From the NCBI GenBank assembly GCA_049614485.1, contig JBMZDR010000007.1, positions 41,206 to 105,205 on the forward strand: DNA of 64,000 nucleotides, written 5' to 3'. Under the pieces are notes generated by a model, which saw only the letters and a program-made list of their open reading frames with translations, was not told the origin of the DNA and did not search any database. Of the stretch, positions 53,385 to 62,246 are shown in pieces. The position numbers and the translations under genes were made by a program. This DNA comes from GCA-2733415 sp049614485 (lineage in GTDB: Bacteria; Bacteroidota; Bacteroidia; Flavobacteriales; Flavobacteriaceae). Positions within the stretch are counted from its first letter, which is position 1. Each line of letters opens with the position of its first letter.

Positions 53385-55022
53385 CTAAGCGTTTAAATCA
53401 ATATCCTTTAAGTTTTCAATTCTATTTCTTACTAAGAAATCATCTATAGTTTCAAAGTGTTCAATAACGCGTTTTTCTTTAAATTCGAATACTTTTTGAG
53501 ATAAACCTTGTAAGAAATCACGATCATGAGATACCAATATCAACGTTCCGTCAAATGCTTGTAACGCTTCTTTTAACACATCTTTTGATTTCAAATCTAA
53601 ATGGTTTGTAGGCTCATCTAAAATCAGGACATTCACAGGTTCCAACAATAATTTTACCATTGCTAAACGTGTTTTTTCTCCTCCAGATAAGTTCGCTACT
53701 TTCTTATCAATATCATCGCCGCTGAACATAAAACGTCCTAAAATGTTCTTTATTTGAGTACGCACATCTCCCTCTGCAACTTCGTCTACTGTTTGAAACA
53801 CCGTTAACTCACCATCTAACAAGGCTGCTTGGTTTTGAGCAAAATAACCCACTTTAGCATTATGCCCTAAAGCACATTTACCTTCAAAATCAATTTCTCC
53901 CATTATGGCTTTAATCATGGTAGATTTTCCTTCTCCATTACGACCTACAAAAGATACTTTTTCACCACGTTCAATAGCCATATTAGCATCAGAAAACACC
54001 ACATGATCACCGTATGATTTTGATAAATTTTCGGCAATAACCGGATAATCTCCTGAACGTATCGCAGATGGAAAACGTAACTTTAATGCTGAATTATCTA
54101 CTTCATCAACTTCTATAATTTCCAACTTTTCTAACATGCGCTCACGTGAAGACACTTGATTTGTTTTAGAAAATGTGCCTTTGAATCGTTCAATAAATGC
54201 TTTGTTATCAGCAATGAATTTCTGTTGCTCTTGATACGCTTTTATCTGATGTGACATGCGTTCTTTACGCAATTGTAAGTAATGTGAGTAATTAGCTTTA
54301 TAATCGTAAATTTTACCCATTGTAACCTCAATGGTTCTGTTGGTAATGTTGTCAATAAATGCTTTATCGTGAGAAATAACTACAACAGCTTTTGCTTTAT
54401 TCAACAAGAAGTCTTCCAGCCATATAACAGACTCAATATCTACGTGATTGGTAGGCTCATCTAATAAAATTAAATCTGGTTTTTGCAAAAGTATTTTCGC
54501 CAACTCAATACGCATACGCCATCCACCAGAAAATTCACTAGTTGCTCTTTTAAAATCTGTTTGTTTAAACCCCAACCCTTTTAAGGCTTTTTCAACTTCA
54601 GCCTCGTAATTTATGTCTTCAAGGGCATAAAACACTTCGCCCAATTCAGATACTTTTTCAATAATTTTCATGTACTCATCAGAATCGTAATCTGTACGGG
54701 TTTCCAATTGCTTATTCATTGCGTCCATTTCATCACGCATTTTAAACACATGATCAAACGCTTTTGAGGCCTCTTCAACTACTGTACAATCATCATCAGT
54801 CAATAAATGCTGCGGTAAGTAAGCTATTACAGCATCTTTAGGGTGACGTACATGGCCACGAGTGGCTTGTTGTGCGCCAGCAATAATTTTCATCATGGTA
54901 GATTTTCCTGCGCCATTTTTACCCATTAAGGCAATTTTATCATTCTCATTAATCACGAAGTTAACATCACTAAATAAGGTGTGTCCGCTAAATTCTACTG
55001 CTAAACCATCAACTGAAATCAT
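53385..55022 (-). CDS. ABC-F family ATPase
   Basis: 545 aa. Two ABC domains without membrane segments: Walker A GKNGAGKSTM and GRNGEGKSTM, signatures FSGGWRMRIELAK and LSGGEKTRLAM, and Walker B LILLDEPTNHVD and VLILDEPTNHLD. The linker between them (about 245-320) has the charged P-site tRNA interaction motif region. ABC-F proteins act on the ribosome (translation factors or antibiotic protection). Overall style is closest to YbiT/EttA-like housekeeping factors; resistance function cannot be judged. Confidence 0.93.
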   Translation of the reverse strand: MISVDGLAVEFSGHTLFSDVNFVINENDKIALMGKNGAGKSTMMKIIAGAQQATRGHVRHPKDAVIAYLPQHLLTDDDCTVVEEASKAFDHVFKMRDEMDAMNKQLETRTDYDSDEYMKIIEKVSELGEVFYALEDINYEAEVEKALKGLGFKQTDFKRATSEFSGGWRMRIELAKILLQKPDLILLDEPTNHVDIESVIWLEDFLLNKAKAVVVISHDKAFIDNITNRTIEVTMGKIYDYKANYSHYLQLRKERMSHQIKAYQEQQKFIADNKAFIERFKGTFSKTNQVSSRERMLEKLEIIEVDEVDNSALKLRFPSAIRSGDYPVIAENLSKSYGDHVVFSDANMAIERGEKVSFVGRNGEGKSTMIKAIMGEIDFEGKCALGHNAKVGYFAQNQAALLDGELTVFQTVDEVAEGDVRTQIKNILGRFMFSGDDIDKKVANLSGGEKTRLAMVKLLLEPVNVLILDEPTNHLDLKSKDVLKEALQAFDGTLILVSHDRDFLQGLSQKVFEFKEKRVIEHFETIDDFLVRNRIENLKDIDLNA

Positions 55023-55117
55023 ATCCTAATTTTTAAGTTCACAAAACTATAAAAATACCGAGTACCTACAAGCTGTAAGTATTGATTATCTACTAAAAGA
55101 TATTCAGTATAATATCG

Positions 55118-55125
55118 TACTTTTG
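55118..55125 (+). promoter_or_regulatory. -7 element of the yjdM promoter
   Basis: TACTTTTG, 24 bases before the ATG at 55150. A TTG at 55123 that opens the frame is part of this box, so it cannot be the start codon if the promoter is used. Confidence 0.58.
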
Positions 55126-55149
55126 CAAACACATAAAAATCAAACCTAC

Positions 55150-55755
55150 ATGAGTGTTTTAGAAAAAAAATTACACACACGAAGTAATTCTAACTGTGAA
55201 TTATGTACATCTGCCGAAAACTTAAAAGTATATAATTTACCTCCAAATTCTGATAAAGGCGAAGAATTAGACAAAAGTGTTTTGGTTTGCGGCACCTGTC
55301 ATTCACAAATTGAAAACCCCGACACAATGGATTCTAATCATTGGCGTTGTTTAAATGACAGCATGTGGAGTGAAATTCCTGCAGTTCAAGTAATGGCTTG
55401 GCGTTTGTTGCACCGTTTAAAAAAATTCGGATGGAGCCAGGATATGTTAGATATGATGTATTTAGATGAGGACACTGCAGCTTGGGCAAATGCAATGGGT
55501 GACGGTGATGAGGAAGATGAAAATAAAATAGTACATAAAGATGTTAACGGAAACATCTTAAGTGATGGTGATTCTGTAGTTTTAATAAAAGATTTAGTGG
55601 TTAAAGGCGCTAATTTTACAGCAAAACGTGGCGCTCCTGTGCATCGTATTTCTTTGGTTTGGGATAATGCAGAACAAATTGAAGGTCGTGTAGACGGACA
55701 ACATATTGTTATTTTAACCCAATACGTTAAAAAAACAAAAGAAGGCGGACAATAA
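55150..55755 (+). CDS. yjdM: PhnA/YjdM domain zinc-ribbon protein
   Basis: 201 aa from ATG 55150; an upstream TTG lies inside the -7 box. An N-terminal zinc ribbon has CELCTS and VCGTCHSQ pairs. The C-terminal PhnA domain has DVNGNILSDGDSVVLIKDLVVKGANFTAKRGA and the VDGQHIVILTQYVKK end, the usual YjdM layout. Despite the PhnA name, the family is not proven to act on phosphonates. Between is a helical insertion (about 60-120) that makes it longer than the 110-aa E. coli protein. Ends in a terminator. Confidence 0.85.
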   Translation: MSVLEKKLHTRSNSNCELCTSAENLKVYNLPPNSDKGEELDKSVLVCGTCHSQIENPDTMDSNHWRCLNDSMWSEIPAVQVMAWRLLHRLKKFGWSQDMLDMMYLDEDTAAWANAMGDGDEEDENKIVHKDVNGNILSDGDSVVLIKDLVVKGANFTAKRGAPVHRISLVWDNAEQIEGRVDGQHIVILTQYVKKTKEGGQ

Positions 55756-55770
55756 GCCCATTTAAAATAC

Positions 55771-55803
55771 AAAAAACCACTCCATAACAGAGTGGTTTTT
55801 TTT
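55771..55803 (+). terminator. Terminator after yjdM
   Basis: AAAAAACCACTC (55771-55782) pairs with GAGTGGTTTTTT (55790-55801), with a 7-nt loop and a T run at the end. It lies 16 bp after the stop and 23 bp before truA. Confidence 0.88.
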
Positions 55804-55826
55804 GGACTCTCAACAACAGTACAAAC

Positions 55827-56618
55827 ATGAAATACTTCTTACACATAAGCTATAACGGTGGCAATTATCATGGCTGGCAAAGTCAACCGAATACTGTAAC
55901 TGTTCAAGGTGTTATTGAGGAAAAATTGAAATGTATTTTTAAAACTGACATTACAGTTTTTGGTTGTGGTCGTACGGATTCTGGCGTACATGCCAGTCAG
56001 TATTTTTTAAATATTACTATCAAAGATAGCTTTGATTTTGACTTAAAGTTTCGCTTAAATAAGCACTTACCTAATGATATTGTTGTGTATGACATTATAG
56101 AAGTTGAAGAACGTCAACATGCACGTTATGACGCCATTTCGAGAACTTATGATTATTTTATTCACTTACAAAAAGACCCCGTTTTAGGAAAATACAGTTC
56201 ATATTACGAACTTGAACATTTGGACTTTGACACAATGCAAAAAGCAGCTGAACTTATTCATCAATATGATAATTTTGAAGCTGTCTGTAAACAACCTGAC
56301 TTACACAACCATACTATCTGTCATGTTAAAGAGGCGAAGTTATATGTAAACATTTCGCAGCAACGTTTACGGTTTAGTATAACTGCTGATCGATTTCTAA
56401 GAGGGATGATTCGTATTTTAGTTGGGCATCTTTTGAAAGTAGGAACTGGTGAATTGTCTTTAGAAAATTTTGAATTGATCCTTTCTAAACAACAATTACT
56501 TACTAACAAGAAACCAGCCTTTGCTAATGGTTTATATCTCTCTGGAGTTAGCTACCCCTACATAAAAGTGAACAAGCCTACTAACATGTGTGCCTTTTTA
56601 AAAACAGGATTAACCTAG
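55827..56618 (+). CDS. truA: tRNA pseudouridine(38-40) synthase TruA
   Basis: 263 aa. It isomerises uridines 38-40 of the anticodon arm. The catalytic Asp is D51 in GCGRTDSGVHA. The N-terminal YFLHISYNGGNYHGWQSQP and the YDAISRTYDYFIH segment are family marks, as is RFLRGMIRILVGHLLKVGTG near the end. The sequence continues about 15 residues past the usual end. Downstream there is a leader with short CACTA repeats before the LuxR gene. Confidence 0.96.
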   Translation: MKYFLHISYNGGNYHGWQSQPNTVTVQGVIEEKLKCIFKTDITVFGCGRTDSGVHASQYFLNITIKDSFDFDLKFRLNKHLPNDIVVYDIIEVEERQHARYDAISRTYDYFIHLQKDPVLGKYSSYYELEHLDFDTMQKAAELIHQYDNFEAVCKQPDLHNHTICHVKEAKLYVNISQQRLRFSITADRFLRGMIRILVGHLLKVGTGELSLENFELILSKQQLLTNKKPAFANGLYLSGVSYPYIKVNKPTNMCAFLKTGLT

Positions 56619-56688
56619 AAGAGCATCACTAAATATAGTGAGGTTAATATCACTATTTATAGCCATTTTATAACTACCTCCTATTCCA

Positions 56689-56696
56689 TAACTTTG
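56689..56696 (+). promoter_or_regulatory. -7 element of the LuxR-type regulator promoter
   Basis: TAACTTTG, 45 bases before the regulator's ATG. No TTG at the -33 position. Upstream are CACTA/TAGTG repeats (56627-56640 and 56651-56655) that could be operator half-sites. Confidence 0.45.
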
Positions 56697-56741
56697 CAAT
56701 ACGGTATTTATGTCATTCATAAATATAACACACCATAAGTT

Positions 56742-57491
56742 ATGACACTATATAAAAGTCTATATTTAACTATTGATTATGAGGAAGCTAATAGCTTATT
56801 TGTAATGTTTTGGAATACGTCTCCTGATGACATTTCTGTGTTTAAAGATGAAATGCTGATATATACGGATTTCTATAAAGAATACAAGCCAAAATTCGCC
56901 TTATGGCTACAGCAAAATTTTTCGCTAATTACAAATGGGCAAACAAATCAATGGATTGAAACCCATGTTAACCAACCTTGTATCAAAGCTGGAAATGAAA
57001 AATTCGCCTTTGTAGTGAGTAAAAATATTATGGCACATATAAGTGTTATTGATATCGTTGACAACAATCAATCTCCTATTACACCAATGCATTTTACTAC
57101 TGAAATTGAAGCTAGGCATTGGTTGTTCAATACTACTCCGGAAACTAAATATAACAAGACTTCAGAAGTTACTTTTGAAGGTATTGATGACGATGGAAAT
57201 ATGCTCATTAAAATACCGCCTACAGATATAAAAGCCGTCTTAAAAGCTTTAAACAAACAATTAAAACACACCAGTTTTATTACAGAGCATGAGCAAAAAT
57301 ACAAGCTACTTACCAAGCGTGAAAAGGAAATTTTAAGTTTTGTAGCTAATGGTAAAACACATACTGAAATATCAGAATTATTATACATCTCAGCACATAC
57401 AGTTAGCACACATTGGAGAAATGTTAAAAAGAAATTAGCTATTAAAAAAAGTGTTGATGCGCTAGTGTATTACTATAATTTTCAACAGTAA
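56742..57491 (+). CDS. LuxR-type transcriptional regulator
   Basis: 249 aa. The C-terminal HTH domain (about 186-245) is LTKREKEILSFVANGKTHTEI then YISAHTVSTHWRNVKKKLAIK, the standard GerE/LuxR helix-turn-helix. The N-terminal 180 residues do not look like a receiver domain (no phosphorylated Asp context) nor an obvious autoinducer-binding domain; possibly a PAS-like ligand fold. No cognate kinase adjacent. Target genes unknown; the peroxidase downstream on the same strand is a candidate by position only. Confidence 0.85.
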   Translation: MTLYKSLYLTIDYEEANSLFVMFWNTSPDDISVFKDEMLIYTDFYKEYKPKFALWLQQNFSLITNGQTNQWIETHVNQPCIKAGNEKFAFVVSKNIMAHISVIDIVDNNQSPITPMHFTTEIEARHWLFNTTPETKYNKTSEVTFEGIDDDGNMLIKIPPTDIKAVLKALNKQLKHTSFITEHEQKYKLLTKREKEILSFVANGKTHTEISELLYISAHTVSTHWRNVKKKLAIKKSVDALVYYYNFQQ

Positions 57492-57552
57492 AAAAAATAG
57501 TCTTTTTACAATCTTTAAACTAAAAATTATATACATAGTTCATTCTTCAGAA

Positions 57553-57586
57553 TTGCACAATTTCTTTTAAGTATTTGTTATTTTTG
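57553..57586 (+). promoter_or_regulatory. Promoter of the di-heme peroxidase gene (TTG, 23-bp spacer, TATTTTTG)
   Basis: TTG at 57553-57555, a 23-bp spacer and TATTTTTG at 57579-57586. The -7 box ends 4 bases before the ATG, so the mRNA would be leaderless or nearly so. Confidence 0.55.
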
Positions 57587-57590
57587 ACAT

Positions 57591-58553
57591 ATGAAACACC
57601 TTTACCTCATAGGCTTTATTTATCTCTTTTTCAGTTGTACAGAAAAGCAAAAAATGATTCCTAAAACAGCGCTACCTACAACTAAAGTTCAATTAGGTAA
57701 GCAACTTTTTTTTGACCCTATATTATCATTAGATCAATCTATTTCTTGTGCCAGTTGCCATCAACCAGAATTTGCTTATGCAGATAACAAACCATTTTCT
57801 GTTGGTGTAAATGACAGTTTAGGAACTCGCAATACGCCTTCTGTAATGAATATGGCAAGCAGACCTTACTTTTTTCATGATGGGAGAGCGCCTAGTTTAG
57901 AATCGCAAGCAATCATGCCTGTTGAAAACCCCGTTGAAATGAATTTGTCATTTGAAAAAGCCGCACAACGTGTTCAAGAAAACAAGCAATATGTAGCACT
58001 ATTTCAACACATTTATAACTCGAAACCTAACACAGCTAACATTACAAATGCATTAGCAATATTTCAACGTAGTTTAGAAAGTGACGGTAGTGCTCCGCAT
58101 GATCTTTGGATGAATGATGTTGATACTACAGCATTGAGCGCATCACAACAACGTGGTAGAACTATTTTTTTAGCAGATGAATTTAAATGTTTCGACTGTC
58201 ATTTCGGTCCTGATTTTACCGGTGATGAATTTAGAAATATTGGGCTTTATGATAATATAACTCTTACTGATAAAGGCCGTTATGATATTACAAAGGATTC
58301 TACTGATCTTGGTAAATTTAAAGTGCCTGGCTTAAGGAATGTTGCTTTAACTGCTCCCTACATGCATAATGGCATGTTTGAAACTTTAGAAGAAGTTGTT
58401 GATTTTTATAGCAATCCGTATGATTTTGTAAAACAGCCCATAAATATAGATACTTTGATGGTTGAGCCACTACATTTTTCTGAACGACAAAAAGAAGATT
58501 TAGTTAATTTTTTACACGCTCTTACTGATAAAAATATTCCTCATAAAACATAA
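57591..58553 (+). CDS. Cytochrome c peroxidase (di-heme CCP/MauG family lipoprotein)
   Basis: 320 aa. A lipoprotein signal precedes C16 (IYLFFSCTEK). Two c-type heme sites: CASCH (C53, C56, H57) and CFDCH (C200, C203, H204). FFDPILSLDQSISCASCHQPEFAYADN and RNTPSVMNMA and FFHDGRAPSLESQA are CCP family blocks. It reduces H2O2 with electrons from small c-type cytochromes in the periplasm, tethered to a membrane. Met-type axial ligand near NGMFETLEEVVDFY region. Follows the LuxR gene by 99 bp with its own promoter. Confidence 0.93.
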   Translation: MKHLYLIGFIYLFFSCTEKQKMIPKTALPTTKVQLGKQLFFDPILSLDQSISCASCHQPEFAYADNKPFSVGVNDSLGTRNTPSVMNMASRPYFFHDGRAPSLESQAIMPVENPVEMNLSFEKAAQRVQENKQYVALFQHIYNSKPNTANITNALAIFQRSLESDGSAPHDLWMNDVDTTALSASQQRGRTIFLADEFKCFDCHFGPDFTGDEFRNIGLYDNITLTDKGRYDITKDSTDLGKFKVPGLRNVALTAPYMHNGMFETLEEVVDFYSNPYDFVKQPINIDTLMVEPLHFSERQKEDLVNFLHALTDKNIPHKT

Positions 58554-58584
58554 AAAAAGGCTTCACAAATTGTGAAGCCTTTTT
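58554..58584. terminator. Bidirectional terminator after the peroxidase gene
   Basis: AAAAAGGCTTCACAA (58554-58568) pairs with TTGTGAAGCCTTTTT (58570-58584), directly after the stop codon and before the end of the convergent ALDH gene. Confidence 0.9.
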
Positions 58585-58613
58585 ACTATAATTTATTGTC
58601 GATTATCGACTGA

Positions 58614-60167
58614 CTATAAATCGAATTTAATTCCTTGCGCTAAAGGCAATTCATCAGAATAGTTTACAGTGTTAGTTTGACGTCTCATGTATACTTTCCA
58701 AGCATCAGATCCAGACTCACGTCCTCCACCAGTTTCTTTTTCACCACCAAAAGCACCACCAATTTCAGCACCAGAAGTTCCGATGTTTACATTAGCAATA
58801 CCACAATCAGACCCTGCGAATGATAAGAACTTTTCAGCTTCTTTCATTTCATTAGTCATAATTGCTGAAGATAATCCTTGAGCAACTCCATTTTGAACAT
58901 CAATAGCATTTTCAACACCACCAGAATATTTCATTAAATATAAAATTGGCGCGAAAGTTTCATGCTGTACAATTTCGAAATGGTTTTCTGCTTCAATAAT
59001 AGCTGGTTTTACGTAGCATCCGCTTTCGTAACCTTCACCTTCTAGAACACCACCCTCAACTAATACATTTCCACCTTCAGCTTTTGCTTTTTCTATTGCC
59101 GCTAAGTATGTATTTACAGAGTCATGATCAATTAATGGTCCAATATGGTTTTTCTCATCTAAAGGATTTCCAATAGTTAATTGACCGTACGCACCAACAA
59201 TAGCATCTCTTACCTTATCATAAACAGATTCGTGTATAATTAAACGACGCGTAGACGTACAACGTTGTCCACATGTTCCAACAGCACCAAATACAGCACC
59301 AGGAACAACTACTTTTAAATCAGCAGTTGGCGTAATAATAATGGCATTGTTTCCTCCTAATTCTAATAAAGATTTTCCGAAACGTTCTGCAACTGTTGCT
59401 CCAACAATACGTCCCATTCTTGTAGAACCTGTAGCAGAAACTAAAGGAATACGAGAGTCAGTAGTCATGTATTCACCAACTTTATAATCACCATTAATGA
59501 TACAAGAAATACCTTCTGGTAAGTTGTTTTCTTTTAAGATTTCAGCGATAATGTTTTGACAAGCTACAGAACATAGAGGTGCTTTTTCAGACCCTTTCCA
59601 AACACATACATCACCACAAATCCATGCTAAGGCAGTATTCCAAGCCCAAACAGCTACTGGAAAGTTAAATGCAGAGATAATACCAACAACACCAATTGGA
59701 TGCCATTGCTCACGCATAACGTGTCCTGGACGCTCAGAAGGAATTGTTTGTCCGTTTAACTGACGAGATAATCCTACAGCAAAATCACAGATGTCGATCA
59801 TTTCTTGAACTTCACCATAACCTTCTTGTAAAGATTTCCCCATTTCATAAGACACTAATTTCCCTAATGGCTCTTTTAAATCTCTTAATTTATTACCAAA
59901 CTGACGTACAATTTCTCCTCTTTGTGGCGCAGGAATTTCTCTAAAAGTTTTAAATGCTGCTGTAGCAGATTCCATTACTTTGTCATAATCTTCTCTAGTC
60001 GTAGTTTTTACTTTTCCAATTAATTGTCCATCAACAGGTGAATAAGATTCAATTAACTCTCCACTGGAGAAATTATTAGAACCTGTTGAAGTTCCATCAT
60101 TTATAGCACTTAACCCTAATTGAGCTAATGCTTTATCCATTCCATAATCTATTGCTACTGTTGACAT
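58614..60167 (-). CDS. Aldehyde dehydrogenase, ALDH7 type (probable L-piperidine-6-carboxylate / aminoadipate-semialdehyde dehydrogenase)
   Basis: 517 aa. NAD-dependent aldehyde oxidation. Catalytic C303 is in GTCGQRCTSTRRL, the general base Glu in LLELGGNNAII, and GSTRMGR is the cofactor loop. The antiquitin (ALDH7A1/AmaB) style is seen in EMGKSLQEGYGEVQEMIDICDFAVGLSRQL, in the RPGHVMREQWHPIGVVGIISAFNFPVAVWAWN block and in the GGEKETGGGRESGSDAWK end. Likely product: alpha-aminoadipate in lysine breakdown. Monocistronic, with promoter box 42 bases upstream. Confidence 0.85.
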   Translation of the reverse strand: MSTVAIDYGMDKALAQLGLSAINDGTSTGSNNFSSGELIESYSPVDGQLIGKVKTTTREDYDKVMESATAAFKTFREIPAPQRGEIVRQFGNKLRDLKEPLGKLVSYEMGKSLQEGYGEVQEMIDICDFAVGLSRQLNGQTIPSERPGHVMREQWHPIGVVGIISAFNFPVAVWAWNTALAWICGDVCVWKGSEKAPLCSVACQNIIAEILKENNLPEGISCIINGDYKVGEYMTTDSRIPLVSATGSTRMGRIVGATVAERFGKSLLELGGNNAIIITPTADLKVVVPGAVFGAVGTCGQRCTSTRRLIIHESVYDKVRDAIVGAYGQLTIGNPLDEKNHIGPLIDHDSVNTYLAAIEKAKAEGGNVLVEGGVLEGEGYESGCYVKPAIIEAENHFEIVQHETFAPILYLMKYSGGVENAIDVQNGVAQGLSSAIMTNEMKEAEKFLSFAGSDCGIANVNIGTSGAEIGGAFGGEKETGGGRESGSDAWKVYMRRQTNTVNYSDELPLAQGIKFDL

Positions 60168-60208
60168 ATTTTTAACTTTTATGACGTTTAATATTAGTTT
60201 TTAAAGCG

Positions 60209-60216
60209 CAAAATTA
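60209..60216 (-). promoter_or_regulatory. -7 element of the ALDH promoter
   Basis: Minus strand TAATTTTG, 41 bases before the ATG; no TTG at the expected -33 position. Confidence 0.5.
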
Positions 60217-60313
60217 CGATTATTTTTTGAGTTTTATTGTATTCTGCCACATAGCTTAAGATTGTAGGAGTTTCCGTAACTTTATAGTTAATACATATTA
60301 AACCATCATAAAT

Positions 60314-60865
60314 ATGGAAAGTTACCATACAAGTATTCAAAAACAGTTTACGTATTACAAGTCTTTAGGTGATAAAACATTTGAACAATTACAAGACAAA
60401 CAATTATTCCATCAAGTGACTAATGAAAGTAACAGCATTGCAATTATCGTAAAACATTTGTCAGGCAATATGTTATCTAGATGGACCAATTTCTTAACAA
60501 CAGATGGTGAGAAAACATGGCGTAATAGAGATGATGAATTTACCGATACAATCACAACAAAAGAAGATTTACTTAAAGTATGGGAAAAGGGGTGGGAATG
60601 TCTTTTTACTGCCATTGATCCGTTAACTAAGGAAGATTTTCAGAAAGAAGTTTATATCAGAAACATGGGGCATACCGTTGTTGAAGCTATTAATAGGCAG
60701 CTGGCACATTATGCTTATCATGTTGGACAAATAGTATTTATTGGGAAAATGCTTGCCAATGAAAACTGGTCGTCATTATCAATTCCTAAAGGGAACTCAA
60801 AAGCATATAACACAGAGAAGTTTAGCAAACCAAAACGAACAGAACACTTTACAGACGATTTATAA
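60314..60865 (+). CDS. DUF1572 (DinB-fold) protein
   Basis: 183 aa. Four-helix-bundle DinB superfamily, DUF1572 branch. Metal-ligand histidines are in IVKHLSGNMLSRW (near residue 48) and in the RQLAHYAYHVGQ pair (near 130-134). The TDGEKTWRNRDDEF stretch is the family's mid-region mark. Related enzymes are thiol-dependent transferases such as BstA, but activity here is unproven. The ATG of the next gene follows its stop directly, so they are one unit. Confidence 0.85.
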   Translation: MESYHTSIQKQFTYYKSLGDKTFEQLQDKQLFHQVTNESNSIAIIVKHLSGNMLSRWTNFLTTDGEKTWRNRDDEFTDTITTKEDLLKVWEKGWECLFTAIDPLTKEDFQKEVYIRNMGHTVVEAINRQLAHYAYHVGQIVFIGKMLANENWSSLSIPKGNSKAYNTEKFSKPKRTEHFTDDL

Positions 60866-61168
60866 ATGGAACATCAAAAACCATATTATGCCGTAATTTT
60901 CACTTCAAAAAGGACAGATGGTGACAACGGCTATTCAAAAATGGCTGAGCAAATGGAAATATTAGCCAAACAACAACCTGGTTATTTAGGAATAGAATCT
61001 GCAAGTAGTGACATAGGCATTACTGTTTCTTATTGGAAAAACTTAGACGCCATAAAAAATTGGAAAGACAATGCTGCACATATATACGCCCAAAATAAAG
61101 GAAAAAGTGACTGGTATAGTTGGTATAAAGTACGAATTTGTAAAATTGAACGGGAATATAAATTTTAA
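60866..61168 (+). CDS. Antibiotic biosynthesis monooxygenase (ABM) domain protein
   Basis: 100 aa. The ABM/dimeric alpha-beta barrel fold is suggested by YYAVIFTSKRTDGDNGYSKMAEQMEILAKQQPGYLGIESA and by VSYWKNLDAIKNWKDNAAH in the second half. Such small proteins include quinol monooxygenases and heme-degrading enzymes; none of these can be assigned. The start codon directly abuts the DUF1572 stop. Confidence 0.78.
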   Translation: MEHQKPYYAVIFTSKRTDGDNGYSKMAEQMEILAKQQPGYLGIESASSDIGITVSYWKNLDAIKNWKDNAAHIYAQNKGKSDWYSWYKVRICKIEREYKF

Positions 61169-61183
61169 AAAAAGTCTATTTAA

Positions 61184-61684
61184 CTAATGTTTTGGCGCAG
61201 AAGGATAATCTAGTGATTCTTTTTTTACAATGTTTGTAAGTTTGAAGTATGACGTTTTACCTTCTGTAATATAACTAATAACAGCTTCATTATATTTCAA
61301 CTCAAAAGGAAACTCAGAATCTGATTTTTGATCATTATGAGGTAACCCTGACATTTCTTGCTGGTTTATAGCTCTTTTAAAATGCGCTACATAAAACACA
61401 TTTGGCTCTTTTGGCGGCGCTAGTTTAGAGACTTTATTTTGAAAATATATACTGTCTACTTTTTTCTCTTTTAAAACAGATTTATGAATATAAACATCTG
61501 TTCCCGCGCCACCTCCTCTTACTCCAGCTACCCAGTTTTGGTAGTAGGCTTTAGGGTTTATTTCATTTAAAACGTCAATAGTATTTGAAATCTTAGCAGC
61601 ATTTTTAGTGCTTGTACATTGAGAAAAACCAAGACTTAAAAACACACTTAAAGCACTTGTAGTTATTAGAGATTGTAATTTCAT
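61184..61684 (-). CDS. Putative lipoprotein, unknown function
   Basis: 166 aa. Signal sequence of about 22 residues ending SLGFSQCTSTKN, where the Cys may be lipidated, though Gln at -1 is unusual for a lipobox. The mature part includes YQNWVAGVRGGGAGTDVYI, KVDSIYFQNKVSKL and ELKYNEAVISYI, suggestive of a beta-strand protein. No catalytic motif. Convergent with the ABM gene (15 bp apart). Probably an envelope protein of Flavobacteriaceae. Confidence 0.68.
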   Translation of the reverse strand: MKLQSLITTSALSVFLSLGFSQCTSTKNAAKISNTIDVLNEINPKAYYQNWVAGVRGGGAGTDVYIHKSVLKEKKVDSIYFQNKVSKLAPPKEPNVFYVAHFKRAINQQEMSGLPHNDQKSDSEFPFELKYNEAVISYITEGKTSYFKLTNIVKKESLDYPSAPKH

Positions 61685-61901
61685 ATGTATAGAATTTAGT
61701 TTAAAGATACACCTTCAAATAGTATACCATCAGCAATTAACAAAAAAATTAAACCATAAACAGCAAAATCACAAACGGTTAATCCTCAATACAATACGTT
61801 TTGTCGATTTTAAATAAAACAACAGATTCATATATATTATTAGAAGATATTTATTCTTAACTTAAAGTCATTATTATTAACCAATATTAAAAAACAGAAA
61901 T

Positions 61902-62174
61902 ATGAAAAAAGTAATCTTATCATTAATCGTGTGTGGGGCACTTGGAGTCATTTCTTGTAAGAGTGATGATGATGGTGGGACTTCTGTGGATTGTAATCCT
62001 ATAGAAGAAGTTTATTTTGATGCTCAGGCAGCATATAACCTAGATGCTACAACGGAAAATTGTAATGCTTATAAAACGGCTATTGAAAATTATATGTCAG
62101 AAGGTTGCGTACATCCTGATGACATGGATTACGTTCAAAATGAACTAGATAGCTTAAACAACTGCGCTAGTTAA
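61902..62174 (+). CDS. Small cysteine-rich lipoprotein
   Basis: 90 aa. Lipobox GVISC gives lipidated C19, followed by KSDDDGG, an acidic stretch of the kind that directs Bacteroidota lipoproteins to the cell surface. The mature part has four further Cys (C31, C54, C69, C88) spaced as in a small helical hairpin with two disulfides. No family recognised. It has a 217-bp upstream gap and ends in a strong terminator. Confidence 0.72.
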   Translation: MKKVILSLIVCGALGVISCKSDDDGGTSVDCNPIEEVYFDAQAAYNLDATTENCNAYKTAIENYMSEGCVHPDDMDYVQNELDSLNNCAS

Positions 62175-62193
62175 TTGCATTTTATCTTGTAAT

Positions 62194-62229
62194 AAAAAAG
62201 GGTAGTAATTAAAATTACTACCCTTTTTT
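62194..62229. terminator. Bidirectional terminator between the small lipoprotein gene and atpG
   Basis: A 17-bp stem (62194-62210 with 62213-62229) with core GGGTAGTAATT/AATTACTACCC, flanked by six A and six T, between two convergent genes. Confidence 0.92.
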
Positions 62230-62246
62230 ATAAGATTATATATTGT

